64,000 bases of DNA from Sepioteuthis lessoniana (lineage: Eukaryota > Mollusca > Cephalopoda > Myopsida > Loliginidae), in assembly GCA_963585895.1 (NCBI GenBank), contig OY757904.1, positions 158,268,749 to 158,332,748 on the forward strand. The letters run 5' to 3'. Positions 1-10,424 of this stretch are shown piece after piece (positions within the stretch are counted from its first letter, which is position 1; each line of letters begins with the position of its first letter). The translations under genes and the position numbers were made by a program. The notes under the pieces were generated by a model. That model made no database searches. It saw nothing but the letters and a program-made list of their open reading frames with translations, and was not told the origin of the DNA.

Positions 1-604
1 CAACTAAGACGTGGGCATTTGATTTTAATAGAATGAAATCAAAAATATTATACTGAAAGCTCCAAAGGTTAATTTTAAAAAAATTTAATTCTTAACTTAA
101 TTATGTATACTATTAATCTAAAATTCATTGTTTTAATGTTTACCATTTCAAAAATGGCGAGGGTTCGAATAAGATAAACTTTGCTTCAACTGTAATAAAA
201 AAATGCAATCTTGTATTTCGTAAATTTCTCCCTAAAACGTGCGTAGTTGAACATAATTTTTACCCGTATTGAACAGTGTGTCTGTTTCTTCTATTATTTT
301 TCACGAGAAAAAATGTTAAATATAAGTTTTGCTCTTTAAAGAAATAGTCCCAAATGGAATGTTTAGTACAGAGAGAAATGAAAATATTTTATTAATCTTT
401 GAACAATCAAGTGTTTTTCCATTTCACCCTTGCTCCACACAAAAAGGTTTGAAATTTACAAGTAAAGTATATTTGAAAGTTGAAACGTCAGAAAAAGTTA
501 ATTAGATAAGTTTGGAAATTTAAACTATATATTTCTATTTAAAAAAAAAAAAAATATTTGTCGTCAGATATGATTTAATTCAGACTTTCTCAACAAACAT
601 ATAT

Positions 605-695
605 ATACCGGGCGCCTCTTCGAGGGGTTAGCAAAAAAGTCATTGAGTAGAGTTTAATTCTCACCGAATGACCTTTATTTGTGGCCTTGAACCAA
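605..695 (+). mobile_element. SINE-b, diverged copy
   Basis: The run GAGTTTAATTCTCACC followed by a body ending GTGGCCTTGAACCA aligns with the SINE-b copies at 3227 and 13214 (B box plus the 'cggccttgtgcca' body). The tRNA-like head is heavily mutated. Confidence 0.5.
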
Positions 696-1790
696 ACTAA
701 GAATTAAAACAATATAGTCCGAAAGTCTTCGATGAAGTATTAAAAATAGTCGAAATTGATTATAAAATAATTATCTCAGTAATATTGGGAATGATAGTTA
801 TTAAGTTTAGTTGCTAAGTTAAAACAATTTGGAATCTAAAGTAATCGATTCATTGTAGAATTTGAAAAGTTACTCAATGATTTTGATCTGTTTTCTTATT
901 AATCATTTAAAATTTTTTTAAAGGTTTAAAACACCGCATTTCCATGTGTTAATAATTTTTATCTATAGAGGTACCAAACAGAATTAAAGTACGCTCCAAA
1001 GATTTAGTTTCGTTGTATTTATTTTTGTTCTTATATATATATCTCTTAAGTTCTGTTACACACACCCTCATTACAAACTCTTTAGACTTTTAAAAATTTA
1101 TAAACCTGTCAATAATTTAACTTCATTTAAATTAGAAGCATTTGAAACGTTTGAAAAACCCTTTGGAAAATAAATAATTCCATCTAAATAATGAATAAAT
1201 CTAAGAATGCTTTTCGTAGGATGTAACAAAACAAATACACAAAATAAAAACAAACCCTAAGGCAAAATTAAATAATAAAAAGCTGACAATGAGGATTTGA
1301 TGTATGTTATTATAAGACATTTTTGTACTGAAATTCACAGCTGTGGATGTGGTGGGGGGAGAAAAAAAGAAGCTAAACAGCTGTGGATGTTTTTGTTTTT
1401 GTTTTTCTCTCAAGTTAAACTTTCAAGCTGTGCAGGGGTCGTAGTCAAGCCAATCTTGTTGACGAGAAAGGTAAGTCCAAACAATAAAGGAAATTAAAAA
1501 CAAATAAAATAAAATATCTTAGTTCAATGTCACAAGAGCGGCTTATACAAAACCTTTCTTTTGCAAATACAGAAAACGAAGTCAACTCGTAAAACCGACT
1601 TTTGACTCATTGCTGGTTCTTGGATCTCATGTCCCACCGAATCTATGCGAGACGGGACCCCCAAATATTTTTTAAACTACTACCATGTAAAAATTTAAGT
1701 TTTACGACGTCAAGATTTTTAACTTTGTTCTTCGGAAAAATTAATGATGCGAGAAAAATCTGATTAAAATTTTAGATTATTTATGTCAAT

Positions 1791-1802
1791 GCGCGCGCGC
1801 GC

Positions 1803-1859
<57 letters not shown>
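1791..1859. repeat. (GC)n-(TA)n microsatellite
   Basis: About 13 bp of alternating GC is followed directly by about 55 bp of alternating TA. It is alternating purine-pyrimidine throughout. Confidence 0.95.
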
Positions 1860-1860
<1 letters not shown>

Positions 1861-2609
1861 CATAAAAGATTTTACAGATTGTAAATTGATGTTAGCAATT
1901 TTTAAATTTTATTTACCAAAAATTAACTATATCTAATTTCAATAAAATATTCAGTAATTATCTATGTATAATCAACAGTAAATCATGACACTTATTTCAT
2001 TATTGAATCAGTTGAAATTTTATATTAAAAAATTTAACTTTAGGAAATAGTTTGAAGTTTTTTTTATTTTCTTTCTTTATTTTATTATTTTATTTATTTT
2101 GATGTTTATTTTTGTTGATAGAAAAAAATCACCTGAAAACCCTTTTCTTTATTTTAATCTAAACTAACAGTTTCATGTTTTAAAACTATAAACTTTTTTC
2201 AACGGCTAATTAGCGGGATTGATCTTCATTACGTTAAATTAGAGATAAAGCTCATCAAAATATAGGGAAAAGGTTGGTAAACAATTTTTTACAAATTCAA
2301 TTAAATCTTAAGTTTTAAAATTACTGTTGTATTTGTTGAACAAGATGTGGGGAAATTTTTTTGGAAATGAACATCTTCAATTTGTTACACAATCAAATAA
2401 ACATGTAATAAGTTTTGTGTGTATATTAGATAATTCTTTCCATTTTAAACATTAAATGTGTGTTTTGGGATGACTATAAGCAATCAGGCATAAAACTGAA
2501 ACGGAACTACCAATAAAATCATAAAAAACAATTTTCTTCTCTTACTAAAAATAAAGGCAATGAAAACTTTACGAAGATATTCACCCAGTTAAGTAGAAAT
2601 TTTAAAAAG

Positions 2610-2645
2610 TGTGTGTGTGTATATATAATATATATATATATATAA
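2610..2645. repeat. (GT)n-(AT)n microsatellite
   Basis: A GT run followed by imperfect AT dinucleotides. Confidence 0.9.
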
Positions 2646-2808
2646 TCGGCTCTAAAAGGATTAAACATTATGAAAATTATCTGTTTACAAAATATTTTTA
2701 ACTTATTTTTTTTAAATAGGAACAAACAGTTTTCGCTCTTTTGCCGTGAAAACGAATAGAAAAAGTTTTTAAGGTTAAATTTTTAGTTTTATTTGAACGA
2801 TAGTAACA

Positions 2809-3060
2809 GTGGCGTAATGGTTTGAGTGTTTGCCAATGGCCCGGAAGACCTTGGTTCAATCCTAGGTCGAGTCCTACCAAAGAATCAAAATGGTACTTGA
2901 TGCCTCCTTGCTTAACATTCGGCATCATAAGGTACGGATCAAGGGTAAAGTGGGGTAATCCAGGGAAAAGAGTAGCGCCCTCCCCCTACACCTTGATGTA
3001 GTAGCTGTTGAGGAGGGAGCCTTCTGGTCACTCTCGACAACGGTCACCAACTACTTTACT
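2809..3060 (+). mobile_element. SINE-a, near full length
   Basis: A tRNA-like head (GTGGCGTAATGGTTTGAGTG) carries a pol III B box GTTCAATCC at 2854-2862. The body reads 'tggtacttgatgcctccttg' and 'gtaaagtggggtaatccagg' and ends 'cggtcaccaactacttta'. Four further copies lie in this window. Confidence 0.85.
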
Positions 3061-3226
3061 TAATTAATTTTTAATACATTTCAAAGATTTAAATTCACCA
3101 AGAGTTGACGACCTGACTCAACTCGAGGTACGTAAATTAAATGTCATTGAAATTTTAAAATACTTAAAAAAAAAAAAAAAATAAATAAATAAAAAAAATT
3201 AAATTAGTTACTAAAAATGGTATTAA

Positions 3227-3343
3227 GCGCGCTTCGGTTGGTGTAATGGTTAACAAGCTAAACTAGCAAACCTTCACTAGTGAGTTTGAGTCTGATTGGG
3301 TGCTCCATTCATGCGGCCTTGTGCTACACCTAAGCTTTGTAAA
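3227..3343 (+). mobile_element. SINE-b with target site duplication
   Basis: The head reads GTTGGTGTAATGGTTAACAAG, with a degenerate B box GAGTTTGAGTC and a body ending CGGCCTTGTGCTACACC. It is flanked by near-identical 19-bp direct repeats, 3208-3226 and 3344-3362 (two mismatches), the hallmark of LINE-mediated retroposition. Confidence 0.85.
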
Positions 3344-3362
3344 TTACTAGAAACGGTATTAA

Positions 3363-4654
3363 TCTAAACGTGCACCCATTCTAGTTCACCGGGATAAAAT
3401 TTTTCTTGTAACTTTTTCTATTTTTGCGATTTTGAACTAAACCCATCGCAATTTTTTAAAAAACATCTTAAAAGAGGGCTTTACTTTTACATTCTAATTC
3501 AATGTAGAATGATCACTCATTTTCGGAATAAGTATTTTTCGAAAATAAAGTTAAAAAATTCGACCTGACTGTTTACTTATTTTTTTTCAAACGCTATTCT
3601 GGAAATTCTAAATTGAATTAAAATGTAAAAAGTGAAACCCCTTATAAGATGTCATTCTTTTCTCTTCAGAAAAAAGTTTGAGGGTCTAATTAATTCAAAT
3701 CCAAAAAAAGTTTTTTCCTTCCTAGAACTTGAACCTGTGCACGTGCAGAATTTTATCCTAAAAACGTTAATAAACCGATTTATGTAAAAATATTACTTAC
3801 ACGTTAATTATATCACTTACTATGGTGTTTAAATCCAAGTAGTAGGTCAAAATTAATGACTGACATTTTCACCCGTAACTTGTCCGTCAGCTTTTGAGGT
3901 GCGTTTTAGTTTCCCGCCAAAAACAAATAGTACGGAAGGCTAGAACTTCAACTTTTTAAGTATAGAAAATTGTATCACCTATAGTTTATTTCTGTATTTA
4001 ATCTTGAAAAAGTAAAATAAGTACGTTAGCATGGTTTTTGAACGTACAATTAAGAAAACTCAATGAAATAACTATCAATTTATTATTAAAATAATGAAAT
4101 GATAGTACTCTTTAATTGCATTTTTAAATAGTTTGTTTCCCAACAAATCTTTCAGTGTACTTAAAAACACTTAATTTTTACCATTTTTCTTTTTTTTTCT
4201 TAGATTCTTACTTCAATCCAACCCAAATACAAGGGACAAAACTCGAAATTGCTTAACAACTGTTACTGTAGGGTTACTTCTTTCGCTTAATTTTTTATAT
4301 CTGTGAAAAATATGAAAAAAGTAAAAAAAAAAAAATTTTAAATCCCAGTTTCTTGCTTCGAATTTTATATTTTTCGATTAGTAAAAAATATCCTTTATTA
4401 ATAATATATTTAAATCTAACTTGTGAAAGGAGAAAAGTAAAAATCAAATGCTAACTTATGGGTCCCCATCTTTTTTAAAACTGATCAAATATCGATAAAG
4501 TGTTATTTCCCTAATACTCTCTATTAAATCATAGTATCAAAAGGTCTCAAAACATTTTTTAATTCAATATTCATATTTGGGGTACAATTTTTTTCCAACA
4601 ACTCTCAATTTAATTTTTTCTTTATTCCATTCACACCTTCAGACTTTTGTCTTT
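3363..4654. other. No recognisable feature
   Basis: AT-rich sequence without sustained coding frame, SINE or terminal repeats that I could detect. Confidence 0.5.
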
Positions 4655-4998
4655 TTATGATGTAGAGAAAGTATATGCCATATCACATACTTACATGGCA
4701 CTCGTGTCAGGTAAGTGAAAAATTGATCACTTGATATCTGGGGATCTTTCCTCCTGGCTATACCGGCTTTGCTGGTTTCAGTTCATTGCTCGGTGCCTGA
4801 GGCGCCTCAATTGGAGAATGCCGAAGGGATCAAGCATTTTTTGGTTTAGCATGAATATCAATTAGTGTGTGGCTCTCTACTATAAAATAACCCTGTGTCA
4901 TATATCGGTTTTGTGGGAAGTCGGTTAAATAGCCATAAACCCTACCGATTACATAGCACTATCTACATGAGTGGAGTTAAGTGACCTGAAAAAAAAAA
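4655..4998 (+). other. Candidate structured RNA locus with Sm-like site (snRNA/SL-RNA-like)
   Basis: This segment is richer in G and C than its surroundings and folds repeatedly. ACTTAC (4689-4694) pairs with GTAAGT (4711-4716) around TGGCAC/GTGTCA, so a splice-donor-like CAG|GTAAGT lies in a hairpin. CTTGAT (4730-4735) pairs with ATCAAG (4829-4834), enclosing ACCGGC-TTT-GCTGGT (4762-4776) and the palindrome TGAGGCGCCTCA (4798-4809). An ATTTTTTGG resembling an Sm-protein site follows at 4836-4844. A further foldback joins 4904-4916 to 4933-4949. The segment ends in a short poly-A, so a SINE derived from such an RNA is an alternative. I do not recognise it as U1, U2, U4, U5, U6 or 5S. Confidence 0.3.
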
Positions 4999-5654
4999 TT
5001 GTAATTTTTTTAAATAAAATAACTAATGCATTATCGAATTAATTAATCACTAAATGAACAGTGAAAATTTCATTAAAATTGAATAATTCCCTGTTTTTTG
5101 TTTTACTTTTTGTTTTTACATTTCCTTTCATTTTTTTGTTTGTTCTAGTACAAAAGGTCCATGGCGGCCACTTTTGTTAGTACATATTTTAAAAGGAGAA
5201 AAGATGTCAAATTTAGTAGGATGTCTGATCATTTTCTTTTTCGAAACTGGAGTGTAGTTATGTTCTGATCTTTTGAAGGATTGAACAACGTCCGAAATTC
5301 TTAAACGGCAAATATTTTTGTGCTAATTCAAATTTTCGAAGTTTAGTGAGCCTCTTTTTCGCTTAAAAATAAAAACTTATTTCTCTACTGATTAATGAAG
5401 AAAATATCAACAAAGATATTGTAATAAGTTTTTTTAAAACACATTATTTTTAAAAAATATTTTTTGGTTTGAAAGCTATGTGGGTGCTTTTGTTGCATGT
5501 GGTCTACTAAATTGATTCTATCGTAGTATGCAGTCTACCATATTTTTTCTAATACCGTATGCACTTTATCTTTCAAAATTGATTTCAGGAATTAAAATTT
5601 ATTACAAAAAGTAAAACTTTATTGCTGTCATACTTGTATTGATTTTTAAAATTT
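4999..5654. other. No recognisable feature
   Basis: AT-rich, with scattered stops in all frames and no clear repeat similarity within the window. Confidence 0.5.
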
Positions 5655-5657
5655 TAA

Positions 5658-6055
5658 TTAGAAGACAATTAAAATATTAAGGCTTGTAAACAGTTTGTGC
5701 ATCTGGTGAAAAGGCAAACAAATTGGCTTCATTTTTATCATTTTCCTCCCAAAATAGTCAAAGTGAGATTGTATCATTTTCAACTGGCACTCTTTTTTTT
5801 TTTTTTTTTTTTTCTTCAAAATTTCAACCCTTCCTCGATTAATTTTACACCCTCCAACTAATCGTGCTTCATCTGTTTGTATAGGGTTTTCCTCAGTGCC
5901 AACCATTGGACCCTCAATACGATGTGACACAATAACTCCACACTCTTCATGGCACATATTGAACCAATCTGTGAGTGAGCTTTTACTGTAAATGTCATGA
6001 TAGTGCTCACTGGAATGTTCATAACGAAGTAAAACACTAGTTTGAGAATTTTAAA
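5658..6055 (-). pseudogene. Merlin/ISXO2-like DDE transposase remnant
   Basis: On the minus strand two overlapping frames together give an ISXO2/IS1595-type fragment. W-F-N-M-C-x-E-E-C precedes the G-P-M-V-G-T-E-E-N-P-I-Q-x-D-E-A-R segment, which matches the family's 'IGGPxxIVEIDES' with its first catalytic Asp, and is followed by K-x-N-R-G-R. The frame then jumps through an A-run to a C-terminal-like Q-S-H-F-D-Y-F-x-x-K-M segment, so most of the catalytic core is deleted. It is dead by frameshift and internal deletion. No terminal repeats were identified. Confidence 0.7.
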
Positions 6056-6244
6056 CAATCATAAGTGTCATTTCACTTTCTTATTCCTAACTGTATAATA
6101 CAAAAAGGTTTCCTGTTTATATTGGTTATGTTTGGCATCCTTTTTGTGGGTTGTATTCAGGTGGTTGTACTCTTTTAGAAATGCACATTCTCCTTTAGAA
6201 ATGACTGTTTGGTAAAAATTCTTTGCAAGTATATTATTTATTCA

Positions 6245-6478
6245 GTACCGACTCATTGGCCTAATGACTAGAGTGTTCGCCAATGGTCTGGGAGGTCGAG
6301 TCATACCAAAGACTTTAAAAATGGTACTTGATACCTCCTTGCTTAACACTCAGCAATATAAGGTACATATCAAGGGTAAAGTGGAGCAATCCAGGGAAAG
6401 GAGTAGCGCCCTCCCTAAGTAGCTATTGAAAAGGGAGACTTCTGGTTGTCCTTGACTACAGTCGCCAGGTTTACTTTT
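6245..6478 (+). mobile_element. SINE-a lacking the B box
   Basis: The body matches other SINE-a copies ('aaaatggtacttgatacctc', 'ggagcaatccagggaaagg'), but the head reads CTGGGAGGTCGAGTC. About 18 bp containing the B box are missing compared with the copy at 14505. Confidence 0.85.
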
Positions 6479-7404
6479 TTAAAATTTCTTTTATATCATT
6501 TATGGGGTTTTATATTTTTTTTCACTTCAAGATAATTTGAATGTTGGAAATAAATTGAATTCGAATTAAGCGCTTATCTCTCTGTCAGTGATGCATGGGA
6601 AAACTCATGACTTTAATATGCAGGTAATGCCATATTGGTGACCAATGACTTACTAGATGATTCATGACTTAAATGCTTAGGTAGACCCCATAAAAAAATA
6701 TGGTGGATCTCAAATAATGAGGCGGACTATATACTATAAAAGCACTAATGTCTATTTACTTTTTTGGGGGGTGGGTGTCAAATTAATGCAGGGAAGTGGA
6801 TGCACAATCGGACTAATGTTAATTATGTTTACTTCAACTTCTATGCACTTCTATATTTAAACTGAAATTTACTACCTGTACTGGCCTCCACCAATAAATA
6901 AAAAAAAAAAAGAGGGAAAGAAATCCTGATTGTAGCAAGATAATGAATATGAATGAATTATTTTTTAAGAATTAACAATGTATCCTTTTTGTTCAAATTT
7001 AAAAAAAAAAAAAAAAAAAATTCCTTTCTTTTAAAAATAGGAAGGGATAGTTTTCAAAAAATCAGTTATTATTTGATAACTATGTTTGCATTATTTTAGT
7101 CAACCCAATTTCAACTGTCCAACAAGATGCTAGGGTATCTAGTGTAAAGAAAACTAAAACATAGTATATTTTTTGTGTGTTGCAAAGCAACTGACACTGG
7201 TCTTTATACTGGGGTAGAAGTAATGGGAGAATTAAATACATTAGTATGGAAGTCCTTTGATATGAAGACAACTGCTTCTTTGGAATTTTAAAAGGATAGA
7301 GAATGACATTATCTGCTGTTAGATCTACATTTGTAGAACTCTTTATTGGTAGTGGAGGTACTATGTTCAGTTGTGTTTGTACAAGTTCATTCTTAAGATC
7401 TAGG
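6479..7404. other. No recognisable feature
   Basis: AT-rich with poly-A tracts at 6899-6912 and 7002-7020. The section from about 7080 may belong to the upstream part of the LINE remnant that follows, but I cannot show it. Confidence 0.4.
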
Positions 7405-8115
7405 CTACCGCTAATTCAAACAATAGGACTCCCTCAGCAATGCAAAGAGAGGAACATTGTACTCATCTGCAAATGCAAGGGTGATATCACAAGTCTTGGA
7501 GCATTCCTCTCCTTTCAGTAAAAGGAAAGATTCAGGCGCACATGCTTATTTGATTTTGTTGTTGATACCATCCTCTCTGAGTCACAGTGTGGCTTTCAAA
7601 AAAAAAAAAAAAAAAGACATATTCTTCAGTGTGACTGCTTCAAAAAATCTATAGACAGAAACAAAAAGTTCTATTTATAGATATTGATAAGGTTTTTTGA
7701 CATAGTGAACAGACATTCTTTAGCACATTTTTGAAAAAAGCATATGCCCTCTCAAAATCACTGCAATCCTGAAAGACTATTGTACAGCTATGTCAGCCTA
7801 GGCAATTACCGAAGGCTTAGTCTCTGAACCTTTGTTATCAAATAATATTGTATCCTAGAACTGGCCATTTTCAACATTTACCTCACAGCAGTCACCTGGC
7901 TCTCTTAGATTCTGCTGATGGCATATCAGGGACAGGCTAGACTGCAGCATTTTTTTTTTTTTTAAACCTCTGATCAAATGACCACCAAAACTTTAAGACA
8001 ACTATTCAATAAGTATGAAGATAACACTGCATTCCCAGGAACAATAGTTTAAGGACTACTGTAAAATGTCTTGTGCCTACTTGAGTACAGATCTTATCAA
8101 TGCAAGCAAGGTGGA
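7405..8115 (+). pseudogene. Non-LTR retrotransposon reverse transcriptase remnant
   Basis: Scattered frames recover RT landmarks in order. L-P-Q-Q-C-K-x-x-N-I-V begins at about 7428. V-D-T-I-L-S-E-S-Q-C-G-F comes at about 7562 and N-K-K-F-Y at about 7660. The F-D-x-V-N-R palm segment is at about 7695 and S-Y-V-S at about 7787. A mutated catalytic box reads K-Y-E-D-N-T-A at about 8016 where the family has Y-A-D-D. Stops, frameshifts and a poly-A insert (7598-7615) disable it. No intact endonuclease was seen. Confidence 0.75.
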
Positions 8116-8368
8116 TATCTTATATGAAATCACCCACAAATGGAATTTGAAGGGGGGATGTTGGCCTGGCTGTTCGTCTAGTGGTGGGGACTTGGTTGTT
8201 AACTCTTGCACCCAGCCGCATAGGCATTTCACCTGATGTACAAAAAAAACCTAAAAAACAAACGACAAACAGAGGGTGAAAAGAAGAAACAGACAAACAC
8301 ATTTAGAACTGCAAACACATGAAGTGAAGTTGGCCCTTTAGCATTCTATGTATGTATGTTCATGGCTA

Positions 8369-8668
8369 TCACAAGAACTCTGCAAAAATCCTACACTGCA
8401 ACCAAAAATGCTGACTCATCTGGTCATCTTTCCAACTCCCTGCTTCAGTCTCACTCCTAACTTCTGAAATGTCGGACCTTTCACTTTGGACTGACTGCTT
8501 CAGGGTCTCACCCCTAATTGACTGACTCTCTTCATCCTTCTCTTCCGGTCTCAGGTTTTCATGGGCACAGCTCTTTGTGTGGTCTTTGCACCAAAATAGA
8601 TAAAGGTCTTCTGGACACTCCAGTGCCACTTCAAAGATGCTGGAGATAAGATCCCCTTCCTTGGCCAC
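8369..8668 (-). other. Unassigned open frame, about 95 codons
   Basis: A minus-strand frame with a polar, glutamate- and serine-rich composition (L-E-C-P-E-D-L-Y-L-F-W-C-K-D-H then E-E-K-D-E-E-S). I do not recognise a domain. It directly follows a dead LINE and has no evident promoter, so it may be repeat-derived. Splice or start signals are not convincing. Confidence 0.25.
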
Positions 8669-8769
8669 CCATCAATGAACACACAGAGAGACCCACATAT
8701 CCATCATATATACTCATTATCATGCCACACTCGAGCTTCTCTGCTGGTGGTACCATCTTTAAACATATA

Positions 8770-10420
8770 TGGAAAGTAAACATTTATCATAAAAACAGTG
8801 GTTTGTATTGTGTAATATTATCATATTATTTCTTTTCTTTGTGTGTGTGAGAATGTTTTTGGTAAGAGATGGGTCAAAATGTGTGAGGAAAAATTTTTTT
8901 TTTTTATTTTTTTATTTTTTTTTTTTTTTTAAGTGCTCTGTTCTGTTGTAAGCAGAGCTAACTTAAAATCTAGTGTTTAAAGGTTTCCAATGTTAAATAC
9001 TGTCCATGACTCTGAGTTTCATACTCATTGGACTGCATGATTTTCTGATGGATATCAGTGTTATATGGGATTGTTTGTCTTTTTATTTATTTTTAAACCT
9101 TTTGTTGGCAGTGACATTTTTATCTTTAATGGCACTGAGGCAGTGACATTATTCAATCTAAATGTATTGAAACATTGTTAGGAGACTCCACTGTGATGTA
9201 GGATTGTGTAAAAGTTGTTTTGCAAATCATTATTAAAAGTAAGTACTTGTGTGTGCGCATAAAGAGGGGTTTAAAAAGAGAAAGTAGAGAAGGGAAAAAA
9301 TTTTTCTTTTTTTTTTTTTTTTTTGTTAATTTTGCTGTGAATTAATTTGGTAGGGAAAATGGCACAGAAATTTAGGCAAATCATGATATTTTGATACAAG
9401 CTCTGTATTTGTGTGTCTCGTATATGAGAGAAAGATAAAATTGTGCTTCTAAGATTTTTTTGAATGTCATATCAATGACTTTCAAAACCTTGTGTTGTTA
9501 GTGTAGAAAAGTCACCTTTTTTAAAATTGATTTTCAGTCTGCTATTTGACTTATTTGACATCACAAAGTCTTGAAAAGGAAGTTTCTATTATTGAAGAAA
9601 AAATTATAACCTTCACTGACTTTGTATATTGCATTGAAAACTTTTTCAACAATTTTAATATCTTTGTTACTTTTAATACTAATTTTAATTCAAAGATATC
9701 AGCACAAATTAGTTAAAACAATTTACTTGTATATTGAATATTTTCAAAACATTAAAACTGTTTTTTTTTTTTTTTTGTGTTTGTTTTTTTTTTTGTCTTT
9801 TTGCTTAGTTTTAATTTAAGTAATTAGATAAAAATAAATATTGTAAAGATAATTTTTCTGATTTAAAAATTTTTTTTATTCTAATAAAACAAAAATAATA
9901 AAACCATTTAAGGAAAAAATCCTAAACAACTTTACTCCAATAAGAAAAATTGACCTTGTGTCTCATCCTGCCTGTGATGAAGACATTGAGTCAATATATA
10001 CTTCATTTTGCTCTTGTATTTAAAAAAAAATTTTTTTTTATATGTTCATCTATTATAACAAAATGCAATTTCCATTCAAATGCAAAATCTTTTAAATAAT
10101 TTCAGTTTTTGATCTGTAAAAAGAAATACACCATTTCAATGAACTCTCAATCAAATTTTTAAAGCTGACACTTTTTGAAATATTGCACTGTTTTTCAAAT
10201 AAGGAAATGATTGCTTAATTCTGCTCAGTTTCTTTTTTTTTTTTTTTTTTTTTTTTGAAGTTTAGAAGGAAAAGATATTTGCATAAACAGTGGAAGCAGA
10301 TTGCATTTTACAATATCAGTGAGTGTTTCTGGTGAATATAAGAATCTATGCATCTTTTTGTTTACATGCAGTAACATGCCAGTTTATTTTGCCATTTACC
10401 TATCTTCCAGTTTATCTCAC
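8770..10420. other. AT-rich stretch, no gene seen
   Basis: Dominated by T-runs (8895-8930, 9306-9325, 9762-9795, 10231-10256). A SINE-c tail fragment ('attgaccttgtgtctcatcc') is present at about 9948-9985 on the + strand. Confidence 0.5.
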
Positions 10421-10424
10421 CCTG

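Larger units (their letters stand above)
1..2808. other. AT-rich flank, no gene seen
   Basis: Apart from the diverged SINE-b at 605 and microsatellites, I see no coding signal. Short open frames around 1200-1500 are low-complexity. A 14-bp motif ACAGCTGTGGATGT occurs twice, at about 1337 and 1378. Confidence 0.5.

Noticed and set aside
1201..1497. Overlapping short frames on both strands
   Set aside because: Low complexity, no motif, no splice context; not convincing as a first exon of CDA.
2809..2870. Possible functional tRNA genes at the SINE heads
   Set aside because: The heads have A and B boxes but no complete cloverleaf, and are followed by conserved SINE bodies.
4680..4720. Identification as U1 snRNA because of ATACTTACATGG
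   Set aside because: Similarity stops after about ten bases and the U1 stem-loop order is not followed.
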